Part shown: positions 42,642-51,856 of the stretch, in pieces
Layout: every line of letters starts with the position of its first letter
Position numbering within the stretch: the stretch's first letter is position 1
DNA from: Aequorivita aquimaris
GTDB taxonomy: Bacteria > Bacteroidota > Bacteroidia > Flavobacteriales > Flavobacteriaceae
Assembly (NCBI RefSeq): GCF_001573155.1
Contig: NZ_JRWG01000004.1
Coordinates: forward strand, 62,001 to 126,000
Direction of reading: 5' to 3'
Length of the DNA stretch: 64,000 nt
Program-made: the position numbers and the translations under genes
Notes under the pieces: model-generated
What the model was told of the DNA's origin: nothing
Databases searched by the model: none
Seen by the model: only the letters and a program-made list of their open reading frames with translations

Positions 42642-43456
42642 AGCTGTTCAAAAAGTTTAAAAAAGAGTAACCATAAAATTGGCAGCCCTTCCACCCAAAA
42701 AGATGAAAAATATCGGTTTTGCACTGGTTTTGAAATAACCAAAAGCCACCCTAAAACTACACAGAAAATTAAGAGGCTTATAATGTAGGCCACCTCAAAG
42801 TCCTTTTTAAAAAATTCACATCCCAAGCACATCAAAAGTACACTCAGCCCCAATAATTTCGCATTTCTCACCCCCACTTGCTGTGGAAGGGTTTTAAGGT
42901 TTAACCCATCATAAGGTATATCACGTATTTCAAAAGGAAGAATAAGCGCCACTACAATTAAAATGCGCTGAAAAAATGTAAGCACTACATCCAAATCTAT
43001 TTTCACTTCAGAAGCTGCAAAAGGCAAAATCACGGTTACTCCCGCCCATACAAATGCCACCACAAAAATCTTAATTCCTGAAAAATTCCGTAGGTTTTTA
43101 TTTCGAACAAATGGAACGGCATAAAAAAAAGTGGCTAGCCCAAATGCAGCAGCTATCAACAAAACATTTATGGGCAGGCGAAAAGCAATAAAAGCAAGCG
43201 CAATAATGCTAATTGCGGAAAAAACCTGTATTGTTTTTAGGGAGTTTGTTAAACTTCGGTGGTGCAGTCCAGCAACTTTTGCATATTTCACAAAGTTATA
43301 ACCCGTTAAACTTCCTAAAAAAACAAAGCTCCACAGTTCCCAAGAAATGGTGAGGCCATATTCCAAAATGGTGATTGCCAAAAGCGACACAACTGCCAAA
43401 GCAACGTGAATGCTACTGTTAATATAAAAAGCAAAAATATGGGAGAAAAGCTTCAT
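42638..43456 (-). CDS. UbiA-like prenyltransferase-family membrane protein
   Basis: 272 residues from ATG 43456 (another in-frame ATG lies at 43474), with about eight or nine membrane helices. The second aspartate-rich motif of UbiA enzymes is recognisable (EIRDIPYDGLNLKTLPQQVG). The first motif is degenerate: GYNFVKYAKV stands where NxxxD would be expected. It may be a diverged prenyltransferase or a non-enzymatic relative. Its stop overlaps the end of the small Cys/His gene by 4 bp convergently. Confidence 0.65.
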   Translation of the reverse strand: MKLFSHIFAFYINSSIHVALAVVSLLAITILEYGLTISWELWSFVFLGSLTGYNFVKYAKVAGLHHRSLTNSLKTIQVFSAISIIALAFIAFRLPINVLLIAAAFGLATFFYAVPFVRNKNLRNFSGIKIFVVAFVWAGVTVILPFAASEVKIDLDVVLTFFQRILIVVALILPFEIRDIPYDGLNLKTLPQQVGVRNAKLLGLSVLLMCLGCEFFKKDFEVAYIISLLIFCVVLGWLLVISKPVQNRYFSSFWVEGLPILWLLFFKLFEQL

Positions 43457-43554
43457 ACCATCAAAAGTAACCAAAGTGTTTATAACCTTATTAATTAGTT
43501 GAAAAAATTAAGTTTTCAACTCTTTAAAAGGGAGCTATTTCACGTTTAATATTG

Positions 43555-43562
43555 TAATTTTG
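43555..43562 (+). promoter_or_regulatory. Putative -7 element of gcvP
   Basis: TAATTTTG, exact TAnnTTTG match, 25 bp before the gcvP ATG. The -33 TTG is not evident. Confidence 0.5.
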
Positions 43563-43587
43563 CCACCTAAATTTCAAATGCAAATTA

Positions 43588-46437
43588 ATGAACACAGATT
43601 CTTTTGCTTTAAGGCATATCGGTCCCCGGGAAAACGATCTTCCCGAAATGCTTAAAACCATTGGTGTAAGCTCTATTGATCAACTTATTTATGAAACCGT
43701 TCCAGACGATATTTTGCTGAAAAAAGCACTCGATCTGGACACGGCAATGAGCGAGCAGGAATATCTTGAGCATATTACTGAACTTTCCACAAAAAATAAA
43801 CTTTTTAAAACATACATAGGGTTGGGTTATCACCAATCCATCACCCCTCCGGTAATACAACGAAATATCTTGGAAAATCCGGGATGGTACACGGCTTATA
43901 CGCCCTACCAAGCCGAAATTGCCCAAGGCAGGCTTGAAGCCTTGCTGAACTTCCAAACCGTGGTTAGTGATTTAACAGGAATGGAACTCGCTAACGCCTC
44001 CCTTTTGGACGAATCAACGGCGGCTGCAGAAGCAATGGCGCTTTTGTACAACGTTCGTGAAAAGGAAAAGAAAAAAAATAATGCCTCAAAGTTTTTTGTT
44101 TCTGAAGAGATATTGCCACAAACCCTTTCTTTGCTACAAACCCGTTCGGAGCCTTTGGGAATTGAATTGGTCGTGGGCAATCACGAAGATTTCGATTTTT
44201 CGGAAGAGTTTTTTGGAGTAATTCTTCAATATCCTAGCAAAACTGGAAAGGTTCACAATTATAAAGAATTCATCCAAAAAGCGAATGACAACCAAATAAA
44301 AGTTGCCGTAGCTGCAGATATTTTAAGCTTGGTGATGCTGGAATCTCCAGGTCATTTCGGTGTTGACGTAGTTGTTGGAACCACCCAGCGATTCGGGATT
44401 CCTTTAGGTTATGGTGGCCCACACGCAGCTTTTTTTGCCACAAAAGATGAATATAAAAGAAGTATTCCGGGCCGTATAATCGGTGTTACAAAAGATACCG
44501 ACGGTAACCGTGCCTTACGGATGGCGCTTCAAACAAGAGAACAGCACATAAAGCGCGACAAGGCAACCTCAAATATTTGTACCGCACAGGTCCTTTTGGC
44601 GGTTATGGCAGGAATGTACGCGGTTTACCACGGCCCGGAAGGTTTAAAATATATTGCGAGAAAAGTTCACAATGGTGCTGCTACGCTTGCAAACGCATTG
44701 GAAAAGTTAGGTTTTGAGCAAGTAAACGACACTTATTTTGACACAATTACCATAAAGACCGATGCTACCAAAATAAAGTTTTTGGCCGAAGCAAAAGAGG
44801 TGAATTTCTATTATCCCGATGACGAAACGGTTTCCATTTCCATAAATGAAACCACCACTGTCAAGGATTTGAACAAGATTGTTTCAATCTTTTCAGAAGC
44901 GGTTAAAAAAGATTTCCAAAAAATTACTGAATTGGAAACTGGCAATAAAATTCCAAAGGAAGTTGCCCGTAAAACCGAGTTTCTTCAGCAGGAAGTTTTC
45001 AACAAATACCACAGCGAAACCGATTTGATGCGCTACATCAAAAAACTGGAACGCAAAGACCTTTCGTTGAATCACTCTATGATTTCGTTGGGTTCCTGCA
45101 CCATGAAATTAAATGCAGCCGCAGAAATGCTTCCGTTGAGCGACCCGATGTGGGGCAATATGCACCCATTCGTTCCCGTGGAACAAGCTGAGGGTTATCA
45201 AATTATTCTGAAAAAACTAGAAAAACAACTTACTGAAATAACCGGTTTTGCAGGAACCTCGCTTCAACCCAACAGTGGCGCACAAGGCGAATACGCAGGC
45301 TTGATGGTAATTCGCGCCTATCACGAATCGCGCGGGGAAAGCCACAGAAACATTTGCTTGATTCCTTCTTCAGCTCACGGAACAAACCCCGCTAGTGCAG
45401 TTATGGCGGGAATGAAGGTAGTTGTAACAAAATCTACGGAAGAAGGAAATATTGACGTGGACGATCTTCGCGAAAAGGCAATACAGTATAAAGACAATCT
45501 TTCCTGTTTGATGGTAACGTATCCTTCAACACACGGAGTTTATGAATCTGCAATTCGCGAAATAACCAGTATTATACACGAAAACGGCGGACAAGTTTAT
45601 ATGGACGGTGCAAACATGAACGCACAGGTAGGCTTGACAAATCCCGGTGCTATTGGCGCAGACGTTTGCCACTTAAACCTCCATAAAACCTTTGCTATTC
45701 CCCACGGTGGCGGCGGCCCTGGTGTTGGCCCTATTTGCGTTGCGGCGCAACTGGTTCCATTTTTACCTTCAAACCCAGTAATAAAAACTGGTGGAGATAG
45801 AGCCATTACTGCAATTTCCGCGGCACCCTATGGCAGTTCGTTGGTATGTTTGATTAGCTATGCTTACATCTGTATGCTTGGCGTGAATGGATTAAAGAAA
45901 GCTACACAATATGCAATCTTGAATGCCAATTACATCAAAGAGAGATTGAATGGCCATTACGAAGTTCTTTATGCAGGAGAACGCGGTCGTGCTGCCCATG
46001 AAATGATTGTGGATTGCCGTCCGTTCAAAGCAAAAGGAATAGAAGTTACAGATATCGCAAAACGATTGATGGACTACGGTTTCCACGCGCCAACCGTTTC
46101 TTTCCCAATTGCGGGAACATTGATGATTGAGCCTACGGAAAGCGAGAGCAAAATGGCCTTGGATCAATTTTGTGATGCAATGATTTCAATAAGAAAAGAA
46201 ATTGAAGCCGCAGATAAAGACGAACCAAACAATGTTTTGAAAAACTCACCACATACCTTGGAAATGTTGACCGCCGATAACTGGAATTTTCCTTATAGCA
46301 GACAGGAAGCAGCATTTCCACTGGAATATGTTTCAGACAATAAGTTCTGGCCATCCATACGTAGAGTAGATGAAGCTTATGGTGATAGAAACCTAATATG
46401 TACATGTAACCCAATTGAGGCCTATATGGAAGCTTAA
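43588..46437 (+). CDS. gcvP: Glycine dehydrogenase (decarboxylating), P-protein
   Basis: 949 residues, the full-length single-chain (non-split) form. PLP enzyme that decarboxylates glycine and passes aminomethyl to the H-protein lipoyl arm. The N-terminal half has FLGLGYHQSITPPVIQRN-type text and the C-terminal half carries the PLP Lys700 in HLNLHKTFAIPHGGGGPG, plus MISLGSCTMKLNAAAEM and HGTNPASAVMAGM. gcvH and gcvT are not in this window. It is probably monocistronic; a repeat-rich gap follows. Confidence 0.96.
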   Translation: MNTDSFALRHIGPRENDLPEMLKTIGVSSIDQLIYETVPDDILLKKALDLDTAMSEQEYLEHITELSTKNKLFKTYIGLGYHQSITPPVIQRNILENPGWYTAYTPYQAEIAQGRLEALLNFQTVVSDLTGMELANASLLDESTAAAEAMALLYNVREKEKKKNNASKFFVSEEILPQTLSLLQTRSEPLGIELVVGNHEDFDFSEEFFGVILQYPSKTGKVHNYKEFIQKANDNQIKVAVAADILSLVMLESPGHFGVDVVVGTTQRFGIPLGYGGPHAAFFATKDEYKRSIPGRIIGVTKDTDGNRALRMALQTREQHIKRDKATSNICTAQVLLAVMAGMYAVYHGPEGLKYIARKVHNGAATLANALEKLGFEQVNDTYFDTITIKTDATKIKFLAEAKEVNFYYPDDETVSISINETTTVKDLNKIVSIFSEAVKKDFQKITELETGNKIPKEVARKTEFLQQEVFNKYHSETDLMRYIKKLERKDLSLNHSMISLGSCTMKLNAAAEMLPLSDPMWGNMHPFVPVEQAEGYQIILKKLEKQLTEITGFAGTSLQPNSGAQGEYAGLMVIRAYHESRGESHRNICLIPSSAHGTNPASAVMAGMKVVVTKSTEEGNIDVDDLREKAIQYKDNLSCLMVTYPSTHGVYESAIREITSIIHENGGQVYMDGANMNAQVGLTNPGAIGADVCHLNLHKTFAIPHGGGGPGVGPICVAAQLVPFLPSNPVIKTGGDRAITAISAAPYGSSLVCLISYAYICMLGVNGLKKATQYAILNANYIKERLNGHYEVLYAGERGRAAHEMIVDCRPFKAKGIEVTDIAKRLMDYGFHAPTVSFPIAGTLMIEPTESESKMALDQFCDAMISIRKEIEAADKDEPNNVLKNSPHTLEMLTADNWNFPYSRQEAAFPLEYVSDNKFWPSIRRVDEAYGDRNLICTCNPIEAYMEA

Positions 46438-46445
46438 GAGGTTGG

Positions 46446-46501
46446 CAGTTGCAGTATTCAGTAAATATGTTTAGTAACATTGAGGCCGAATACTGCTACT
46501 G
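46446..46501. repeat. Inverted repeat after gcvP (TTGCAGTATTC family)
   Basis: CAGTTGCAGTATTC (46446-46459) faces GAATACTGCTACTG (46488-46501), 13 of 14 complementary, with a 28-nt spacer. The CAGTAGCAGT word also occurs at about 8327 and, in a variant, at 13811. The T tail is lacking, so termination is uncertain. Confidence 0.65.
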
Positions 46502-46565
46502 AAAATTAAGACTGAAATCTGAATTACTGAATTTTCCGTATTTTTAACAAAACTTTTTTTAATAT

Positions 46566-47624
46566 ATGAGCGTCAAGATAACCGGCATAGGAAGTTACAT
46601 TCCGAGCGAGATTGCGAAGAATGAACATTTTGACGACCATCATTTTTACAATGAGGACGGTACCCGATTTGGCAATGAAAATGAAGTAATCATTGAAAAG
46701 TTCAAAGCCATTACCGGTATTCACGAAAGACGCTATATTCCGAAGTCATTATCAACTTCAGATATTGCCTCTTTTGCTGCAGAAAACGCCATTAAAAATG
46801 CAGGTATTGATAAGGAAACACTAGATTATATTATTGTAGCCCATAATTATGGTGACGTAAGGCACGACTCCGTACAGAGTGATACAGTGCCTAGTATTGC
46901 CACCCGCGTAAAGCACAACCTTAAAATACAAAACCCAACCTGCGTAGGGTATGATGTGCTTTTTGGCTGCCCCGGCTGGGTAGAGGGCATGATACAGGCT
47001 TATGCTTTTATAAAAGCTGGCATAGCTAAAAGATGTTTGGTTATTGGCGCAGAAGCACTTTCGCGCGTTGTGGATCCACACGATCGTGATTCTATGATTT
47101 ATAGTGATGGTGCTGGTGCCGCAATAGTTGAAATTAGTGAGGAATCCGGGGGAATTCTTTCGCATTTCAGTGCCACTTATGCTTTTGAGGAAGCACACTT
47201 TATCTTTTTTGGCGAAAGCAACAATTTAGAGAAAAAAGACAACCGCCGCTATATTAAAATGTACGGTAGAAAAATCTATGAATTTGCACTGAACAATGTA
47301 CCCGACGCCATGAAAACCTGCTTGGACCAAAGCGGGGTTGACATTGACGAAGTGAAAAAAATTTTCATCCACCAAGCCAATGAAAAAATGGACGAGGCCA
47401 TCGTAAACCGTTTTTACAAACTTTACGACAAGACCGCTCCTGAAAAAATAATGCCCATGAGTATCAATAAACTGGGCAACAGTAGTGTGGCGACTGTACC
47501 AACACTGTATGACCTGGTATTGAATGGCGAGCTGGAAGGACACTCCATCCAAAAAGGAGATGTGGTTATTTTTGCAAGTGTTGGCGCGGGAATGAATATT
47601 AATGCGATAGTTTATAAAGTGTAA
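46566..47624 (+). CDS. 3-oxoacyl-ACP synthase III family protein (FabH-like)
   Basis: 352 residues with the KASIII catalytic triad: Cys135 (LFGCPGW), His269 (IFIHQANEKM) and Asn305 (NKLGNSSVAT). It condenses an acyl-CoA starter with malonyl-ACP. It is followed by a methyltransferase gene with a 1-bp TAATG overlap rather than by fab genes, so a specialised lipid or secondary metabolite is as likely as primary fatty acid synthesis. No acyl carrier protein gene lies nearby. Confidence 0.88.
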   Translation: MSVKITGIGSYIPSEIAKNEHFDDHHFYNEDGTRFGNENEVIIEKFKAITGIHERRYIPKSLSTSDIASFAAENAIKNAGIDKETLDYIIVAHNYGDVRHDSVQSDTVPSIATRVKHNLKIQNPTCVGYDVLFGCPGWVEGMIQAYAFIKAGIAKRCLVIGAEALSRVVDPHDRDSMIYSDGAGAAIVEISEESGGILSHFSATYAFEEAHFIFFGESNNLEKKDNRRYIKMYGRKIYEFALNNVPDAMKTCLDQSGVDIDEVKKIFIHQANEKMDEAIVNRFYKLYDKTAPEKIMPMSINKLGNSSVATVPTLYDLVLNGELEGHSIQKGDVVIFASVGAGMNINAIVYKV

Positions 47625-48145
47625 TGTACGAAGGTAAATTTCCAACGAAAAGATACAAACACACGCTTCGCTTTCTAAAGAATGTTATTTCAAAAGAAGA
47701 AAAAATACTCGATCTGGGCGTGCCCAACCCTTTCTCTGAAATTCTCACACAAGAAGGTTTTGACGTTACAAACACCAAAGGCGAAGATCTCGATTTGGAA
47801 ACGAGCGTTGTAAAAACGGAAGAGTTTGATGTAGTTACAGCTTTTGAAATCTTTGAACATTTGGTATCACCCTTTAACGTTTTAAAAGATATCCAAGCCA
47901 AAAAGCTGGTAGCATCCGTACCTTTAAAACTTTGGTTTGCTTCGGCTTACAAAAGTAAAACAGATGAGTGGGACCGCCACTATCATGAGTTTGAGGATTG
48001 GCAGTTTGACTGGCTTTTGGAAAAAGCTGGCTGGCGAATTATAAAGCGTGAAAAATTCACCAATCCCATAAAAAAAATTGGCATACGCCCTATACTTCGT
48101 AGAATTACACCAAGATATTATTTGGTTTATGCCGAGAAATTGTAG
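47624..48145 (+). CDS. SAM-dependent methyltransferase domain protein
   Basis: 173 residues. The SAM motif is ILDLGVPNPFSEIL (a less glycine-rich variant), followed by EFDVVTAFEIFEHLVSPFNVL, the motif-II helix, and DRHYHEFEDWQFDWLLEKAGW near the end. It is translationally coupled to the KASIII gene by one overlapping base. Its stop TAG abuts the stop of the opposite-strand FG-GAP gene. The substrate is unknown but probably shared with the KASIII pathway. Confidence 0.82.
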   Translation: MYEGKFPTKRYKHTLRFLKNVISKEEKILDLGVPNPFSEILTQEGFDVTNTKGEDLDLETSVVKTEEFDVVTAFEIFEHLVSPFNVLKDIQAKKLVASVPLKLWFASAYKSKTDEWDRHYHEFEDWQFDWLLEKAGWRIIKREKFTNPIKKIGIRPILRRITPRYYLVYAEKL

Positions 48146-49702
48146 CTATTGTTTAATCAACTTAAAGCTTCTTGAATTTTTAGCATCCCAAGAGATTCTT
48201 ACTATATATTCTCCGATTGGTAAATAGGAAACATCGAATAGATTTGCACTCAAATTATTATAGCTTACAATCTTTCGACCATTCGTGTCAAAAATTTGAA
48301 TGTTGGAAACACCTTCAATTTCATTAAGGCTAAAGGAATTTCTTGAAGGATTGGGATATAGGAAAATAGTGTTTGAATCAGACCCTAACTCTTCAATGGA
48401 TAGAATTTCACCCAACTGCAAAATCCATACGCTTCCTTTTTCAAAGCCCCCTTCATCATCAGAAAAACTTCCAACAGCTATACTATTTTTTTCAGTTAAT
48501 CTTCCAATATTACTTACACTAAATCCAAATGAATCTTCCTCATCTATATCTCCATCAAAATGTTGAAGTCCTTCTGTATATTTAACATAGCTATTTACTG
48601 TACCGTCAACATTTAAATTAAGGATATAAAAAGCGCCAAAATTAAAAGCGCCATCATTTTGATATCCTCGAGCACCAACTGCTATTTCTATAAGTTCGTC
48701 ACCATTTAAATCCCCCATCAAGTCAATTGATTTTCCAAAAAACATTTCATCATTAAATTCCGTATCAAAATTTCCTGAAATATCACTAATTTTTTGCAAG
48801 CTGCCAACAGTACCATCTATATTCATAAAAAGAATGTAGACAGCCCCTCTGTTTGCACCTCCATCATCGTCTCGATAAGCACCAACAGCTAAATCGATAA
48901 TACCATCACCGTTAAGATCTCCGATATTTGCAACAGATCCTCCAAAATAATCACCTGCCTCCAAAACATCGTTTAAACCACCTTGAGTATCACTTATTTT
49001 TTGATAATTTTTTACGGATAAATCACTATTCAAAAATAAAATATAAACTGCACCTCTATCTGACCCCCCATCGGGATCTCTTCTGGCTGAAACTGCAATA
49101 TCTTTTAATCCATCACCATCTAAATCTCCAATGGATTCAATATCTGTCCCAAATACATCTTCATCATCCAACGGGGCATTAAAATTTCCTTCAGTATCGC
49201 TAATTTTAGTATAAGAATGTACTGCTCCATCAACATTCAAGGATAAAATCCAAGCAGCTCCGTGCCAATAGCCCCCATCTCCATCATATTCTGCACCTAC
49301 TCCAATTTCTATTAAACCATCATTATTTAAGTCTCCTAAATATGAAATTGATGTGCCAAATATATCCCATTCATCCAACTGTCCATCGAAATTACCTTCA
49401 GTATCACTAATTTTTTGATAACTATTAACAGAACCATCCAGATTCAAAAACAATATATAAACAGCTCCGTGATTAAAACCCCCATCATCATCTTTAATCG
49501 CAGATACCGCTACATCATTAACCCCATCACCATTTAAATCGCCAATTCCTTCCACAGCATAACCAAACCAATCTTCTGTATCTAAATCTTCACCAAAACC
49601 TCCTATTTCAAAACCTATTTTTTCATAAACTGCTACATCATATATCTGTGCGATAGTTGAATTAAGGAAGAATAAAGCTGTAATAAATAATAATCTACGC
49701 AT
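48146..49702 (-). CDS. T9SS-secreted FG-GAP (integrin-type) repeat protein
   Basis: 518 residues from the ATG at 49702 (signal MRRLLFITALFFLNSTIAQ). Six FG-GAP units follow, each with a calcium-loop pattern such as GDLNGDGVNDVAVSA, GDLNNDGLIEIGVG, GDLDGDGLKDIAVS and with AVYILFLN between, so it is a beta-propeller. The last 75 residues are a type IX sorting domain (LYPNPSRNSFSLNE ... GEYIVRISWDAKNSRSFKLIKQ). It is surface or extracellular and may mediate adhesion. Its stop codon abuts that of the convergent methyltransferase gene with no spacer. Confidence 0.9.
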   Translation of the reverse strand: MRRLLFITALFFLNSTIAQIYDVAVYEKIGFEIGGFGEDLDTEDWFGYAVEGIGDLNGDGVNDVAVSAIKDDDGGFNHGAVYILFLNLDGSVNSYQKISDTEGNFDGQLDEWDIFGTSISYLGDLNNDGLIEIGVGAEYDGDGGYWHGAAWILSLNVDGAVHSYTKISDTEGNFNAPLDDEDVFGTDIESIGDLDGDGLKDIAVSARRDPDGGSDRGAVYILFLNSDLSVKNYQKISDTQGGLNDVLEAGDYFGGSVANIGDLNGDGIIDLAVGAYRDDDGGANRGAVYILFMNIDGTVGSLQKISDISGNFDTEFNDEMFFGKSIDLMGDLNGDELIEIAVGARGYQNDGAFNFGAFYILNLNVDGTVNSYVKYTEGLQHFDGDIDEEDSFGFSVSNIGRLTEKNSIAVGSFSDDEGGFEKGSVWILQLGEILSIEELGSDSNTIFLYPNPSRNSFSLNEIEGVSNIQIFDTNGRKIVSYNNLSANLFDVSYLPIGEYIVRISWDAKNSRSFKLIKQ

Positions 49703-49755
49703 AAGGAAAATTTTTAATCTATATAATATCACTAAATATATAATATTTTTACATA

Positions 49756-50610
49756 ATGAATATAGTAATTATTATTCCTGTCCACAACGAAGAAACTTTT
49801 ATTAGCGGGATGCTCCAATCTATTGTTTATCAAAGTGTTCTTCCCAAAAAAGTAATCGTTGTAAACGATGCCTCTACAGACGGCACAAAAAAAATAATCA
49901 ATCAATTTTCAGAAAATTATTCGTTTATTGAAAGTGTTTCCCTTCATTCTAACAAATTTCATGAGCCTGGCAGTAAAGTTATTAATGCGTTTTACAAAGG
50001 TTTTGAAACTTTAGGTGTCGATTTTGATTTTATAGGAAAATTTGATGCAGACATCGTCTTGCCTCCAAATTATTTTGAAAATGTTTTAGCGCTCTTTTCT
50101 TCCGATGAAAAAATCGGCATCGCCGGCGGTAACCTTTACATAGAAAAAGAAAACTGTTGGGAGTTTGAAGCCATTTCAGAAAAAACAAAAGTGCGCGGGC
50201 CCATAAAATTGTACCGCAAAAAATGCTTTGAAGATATTGGAGGTTTAAAAAAATCCATAGGCTGGGACACTGTGGACGAACTTCTGGCGCAATATCACGG
50301 TTGGAAAGTAAAGACAGATACCTCGCTTCACGTAAAACATTTAAAACCCACCGGGAAAGTTTATTCAAAGTCTTCAAAATACAAACAGGGCGAGGCTTTT
50401 TATAAAATGCGCTATGGTTTTTGGCTTACGTTGATTGCTTCGGCAAAACTGGCTTCCAAAAAAAATAGTTTGCAGTTTTTCGTGAATACGATGAAGGGCT
50501 TTTCCAAAGCGAAAAGAGCAAATCATAATTTTATTGTCTCAGAAAAAGAAGGCGAATTTATTAGAAAACTTCGTTGGCAAAAAATTCTCGAAAAATTGGG
50601 AATGCGATAA
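49756..50610 (+). CDS. Family 2 glycosyltransferase
   Basis: 284 residues. GT2 motifs are VIIIPVHNEETFI, VVNDASTDGT, GKFDADIVLPPNYF and IGWDTVDELLAQYHGW. There is no long membrane domain. It is the plus-strand gene that follows the KASIII/methyltransferase pair once the FG-GAP gene is ignored. It may therefore belong to a lipid glycosylation set, but there is no direct evidence. An AT-rich gap with a promoter-like -7 element separates it from the phosphatase. Confidence 0.85.
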   Translation: MNIVIIIPVHNEETFISGMLQSIVYQSVLPKKVIVVNDASTDGTKKIINQFSENYSFIESVSLHSNKFHEPGSKVINAFYKGFETLGVDFDFIGKFDADIVLPPNYFENVLALFSSDEKIGIAGGNLYIEKENCWEFEAISEKTKVRGPIKLYRKKCFEDIGGLKKSIGWDTVDELLAQYHGWKVKTDTSLHVKHLKPTGKVYSKSSKYKQGEAFYKMRYGFWLTLIASAKLASKKNSLQFFVNTMKGFSKAKRANHNFIVSEKEGEFIRKLRWQKILEKLGMR

Positions 50611-50658
50611 TTCTACATTTAGCAACCATTCTTTAACATCCGAACATTTTATAATTCC

Positions 50659-50666
50659 TATTTTTG
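50659..50666 (+). promoter_or_regulatory. Putative -7 element of the alkaline phosphatase gene
   Basis: TATTTTTG, exact TAnnTTTG match, 15 bp before the ATG at 50682. It contains the in-frame TTG at 50664, which makes that TTG an unlikely start codon. Confidence 0.55.
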
Positions 50667-50681
50667 CAAATAAAATCCCCG

Positions 50682-51788
50682 ATGAAATTTAAATTTTTCT
50701 TCCTTACAACCTTTCTAATTTTCACAACACTTTTTATCTCCTGTGTTTCCGTTCAGGTAAAGGATAACACGGTATCAACCATTTCTTCTGAAATAAAAAA
50801 ACCAAAAAATATTATCCTTTTGATAGGCGATGGCATGGGCCTAAGCGAAGTTTCCACCGCTATTTATTACAAAGATGGCAATCCAAACTTTGAACGTTTT
50901 CATACAATTGGCTTAAGCAAAACTTCTTCCGCTAGCGATTTGATAACAGACTCTGCAGCGGGCGCAACGGTTTTTTCTACAGGTGTAAAAACGTATAACG
51001 GTGCAATTGGTGTTGACAAAGACACAATACCAATGCCCACAATTGTTGAACAATTATCAAAACGCGGTCTATCTACAGGCATTGTTGCAACATCTTCCAT
51101 TCAGCACGCTACTCCTGCAAGTTTTTATGCACACGTAAAAAGCAGAAGAATGTATGAGGAGATAACCGAATTTGCTCCAAATTCCGGCGTAAACTTTTTT
51201 GCAGGTGGGGGATTGAAATTCTTTAACAAAAGAAAAGACGGAAAGGATTTATTGGCCGAAATGAAAGCCAACGGTTATAAAGTGACAACAGATCAACTTC
51301 CGCAAGCACCCGTTGAACAAAAAGAGCTCATTTTGCTAGCAGAAGATGGAATGCCGAAGATGAGCGAAGGCCGCGGCGATTTTTTACCAAACGCCACAAA
51401 ACTGGCTTTGGAAAAACTTTCAAAAAACGAAAAAGGCTTTTTCTTAATAGTTGAAGGAAGCCAGATAGATTGGGGCGGCCACGACAACGATGCAGATTAT
51501 TTAATTGGTGAGCTTTTGGATTTTGACAAAACCTTAGGTGTTGCTTTGGATTTTGCCAAACAAAACGGCGAAACACTAATAATTGTAACCGCAGACCACG
51601 AAACTGGTGGATTTACACTTGCTTCTGACGGTAGTGATTACAACAAAATTAAACCTAGTTTTTCTACTCCCGGACATTCCGCTACAATGGTTCCAGTATT
51701 TGCTGAAGGTCCCGGCGCTACTTTATTCAACGGAATATATGAGAGCAACGAAATTTATCATAAAATGATGGCTCTTTTTGATAAATAA
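50682..51788 (+). CDS. Alkaline phosphatase, envelope lipoprotein-type
   Basis: 368 residues from ATG 50682; the upstream TTG (50664) is within the promoter element. The signal MKFKFFFLTTFLIFTTLFISC (21 residues) may be a lipoprotein signal (Cys21). The PhoA-type active site starts IILLIGDGMG; the nucleophile Ser lies in DSAAGATVFSTG; metal ligands are in SQIDWGGHDND, VTADHETGGFT and TPGHSATMVPVFAEG. It releases phosphate from monoesters in the periplasm. It is followed by a weak terminator. Confidence 0.92.
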   Translation: MKFKFFFLTTFLIFTTLFISCVSVQVKDNTVSTISSEIKKPKNIILLIGDGMGLSEVSTAIYYKDGNPNFERFHTIGLSKTSSASDLITDSAAGATVFSTGVKTYNGAIGVDKDTIPMPTIVEQLSKRGLSTGIVATSSIQHATPASFYAHVKSRRMYEEITEFAPNSGVNFFAGGGLKFFNKRKDGKDLLAEMKANGYKVTTDQLPQAPVEQKELILLAEDGMPKMSEGRGDFLPNATKLALEKLSKNEKGFFLIVEGSQIDWGGHDNDADYLIGELLDFDKTLGVALDFAKQNGETLIIVTADHETGGFTLASDGSDYNKIKPSFSTPGHSATMVPVFAEGPGATLFNGIYESNEIYHKMMALFDK

Positions 51789-51807
51789 AAGCTAAAAAAA
51801 GCTTTTT
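51787..51807 (+). terminator. Weak intrinsic terminator after the alkaline phosphatase
   Basis: AAAAGCT (51787-51793) pairs with AGCTTTT (51800-51806) around a six-A loop and ends in a T run. The stem is short and AT-rich. Confidence 0.45.
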
Positions 51808-51856
51808 CAATCTACAGTGCCCTAATTTTAGTATTTTAGCCATAGCTATCTTTTTT

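Noticed and set aside
50664-50681. TTG at 50664 as the alkaline phosphatase start
   Set aside because: It overlaps the TATTTTTG promoter element and would extend the signal peptide with no benefit; the ATG at 50682 is preferred.
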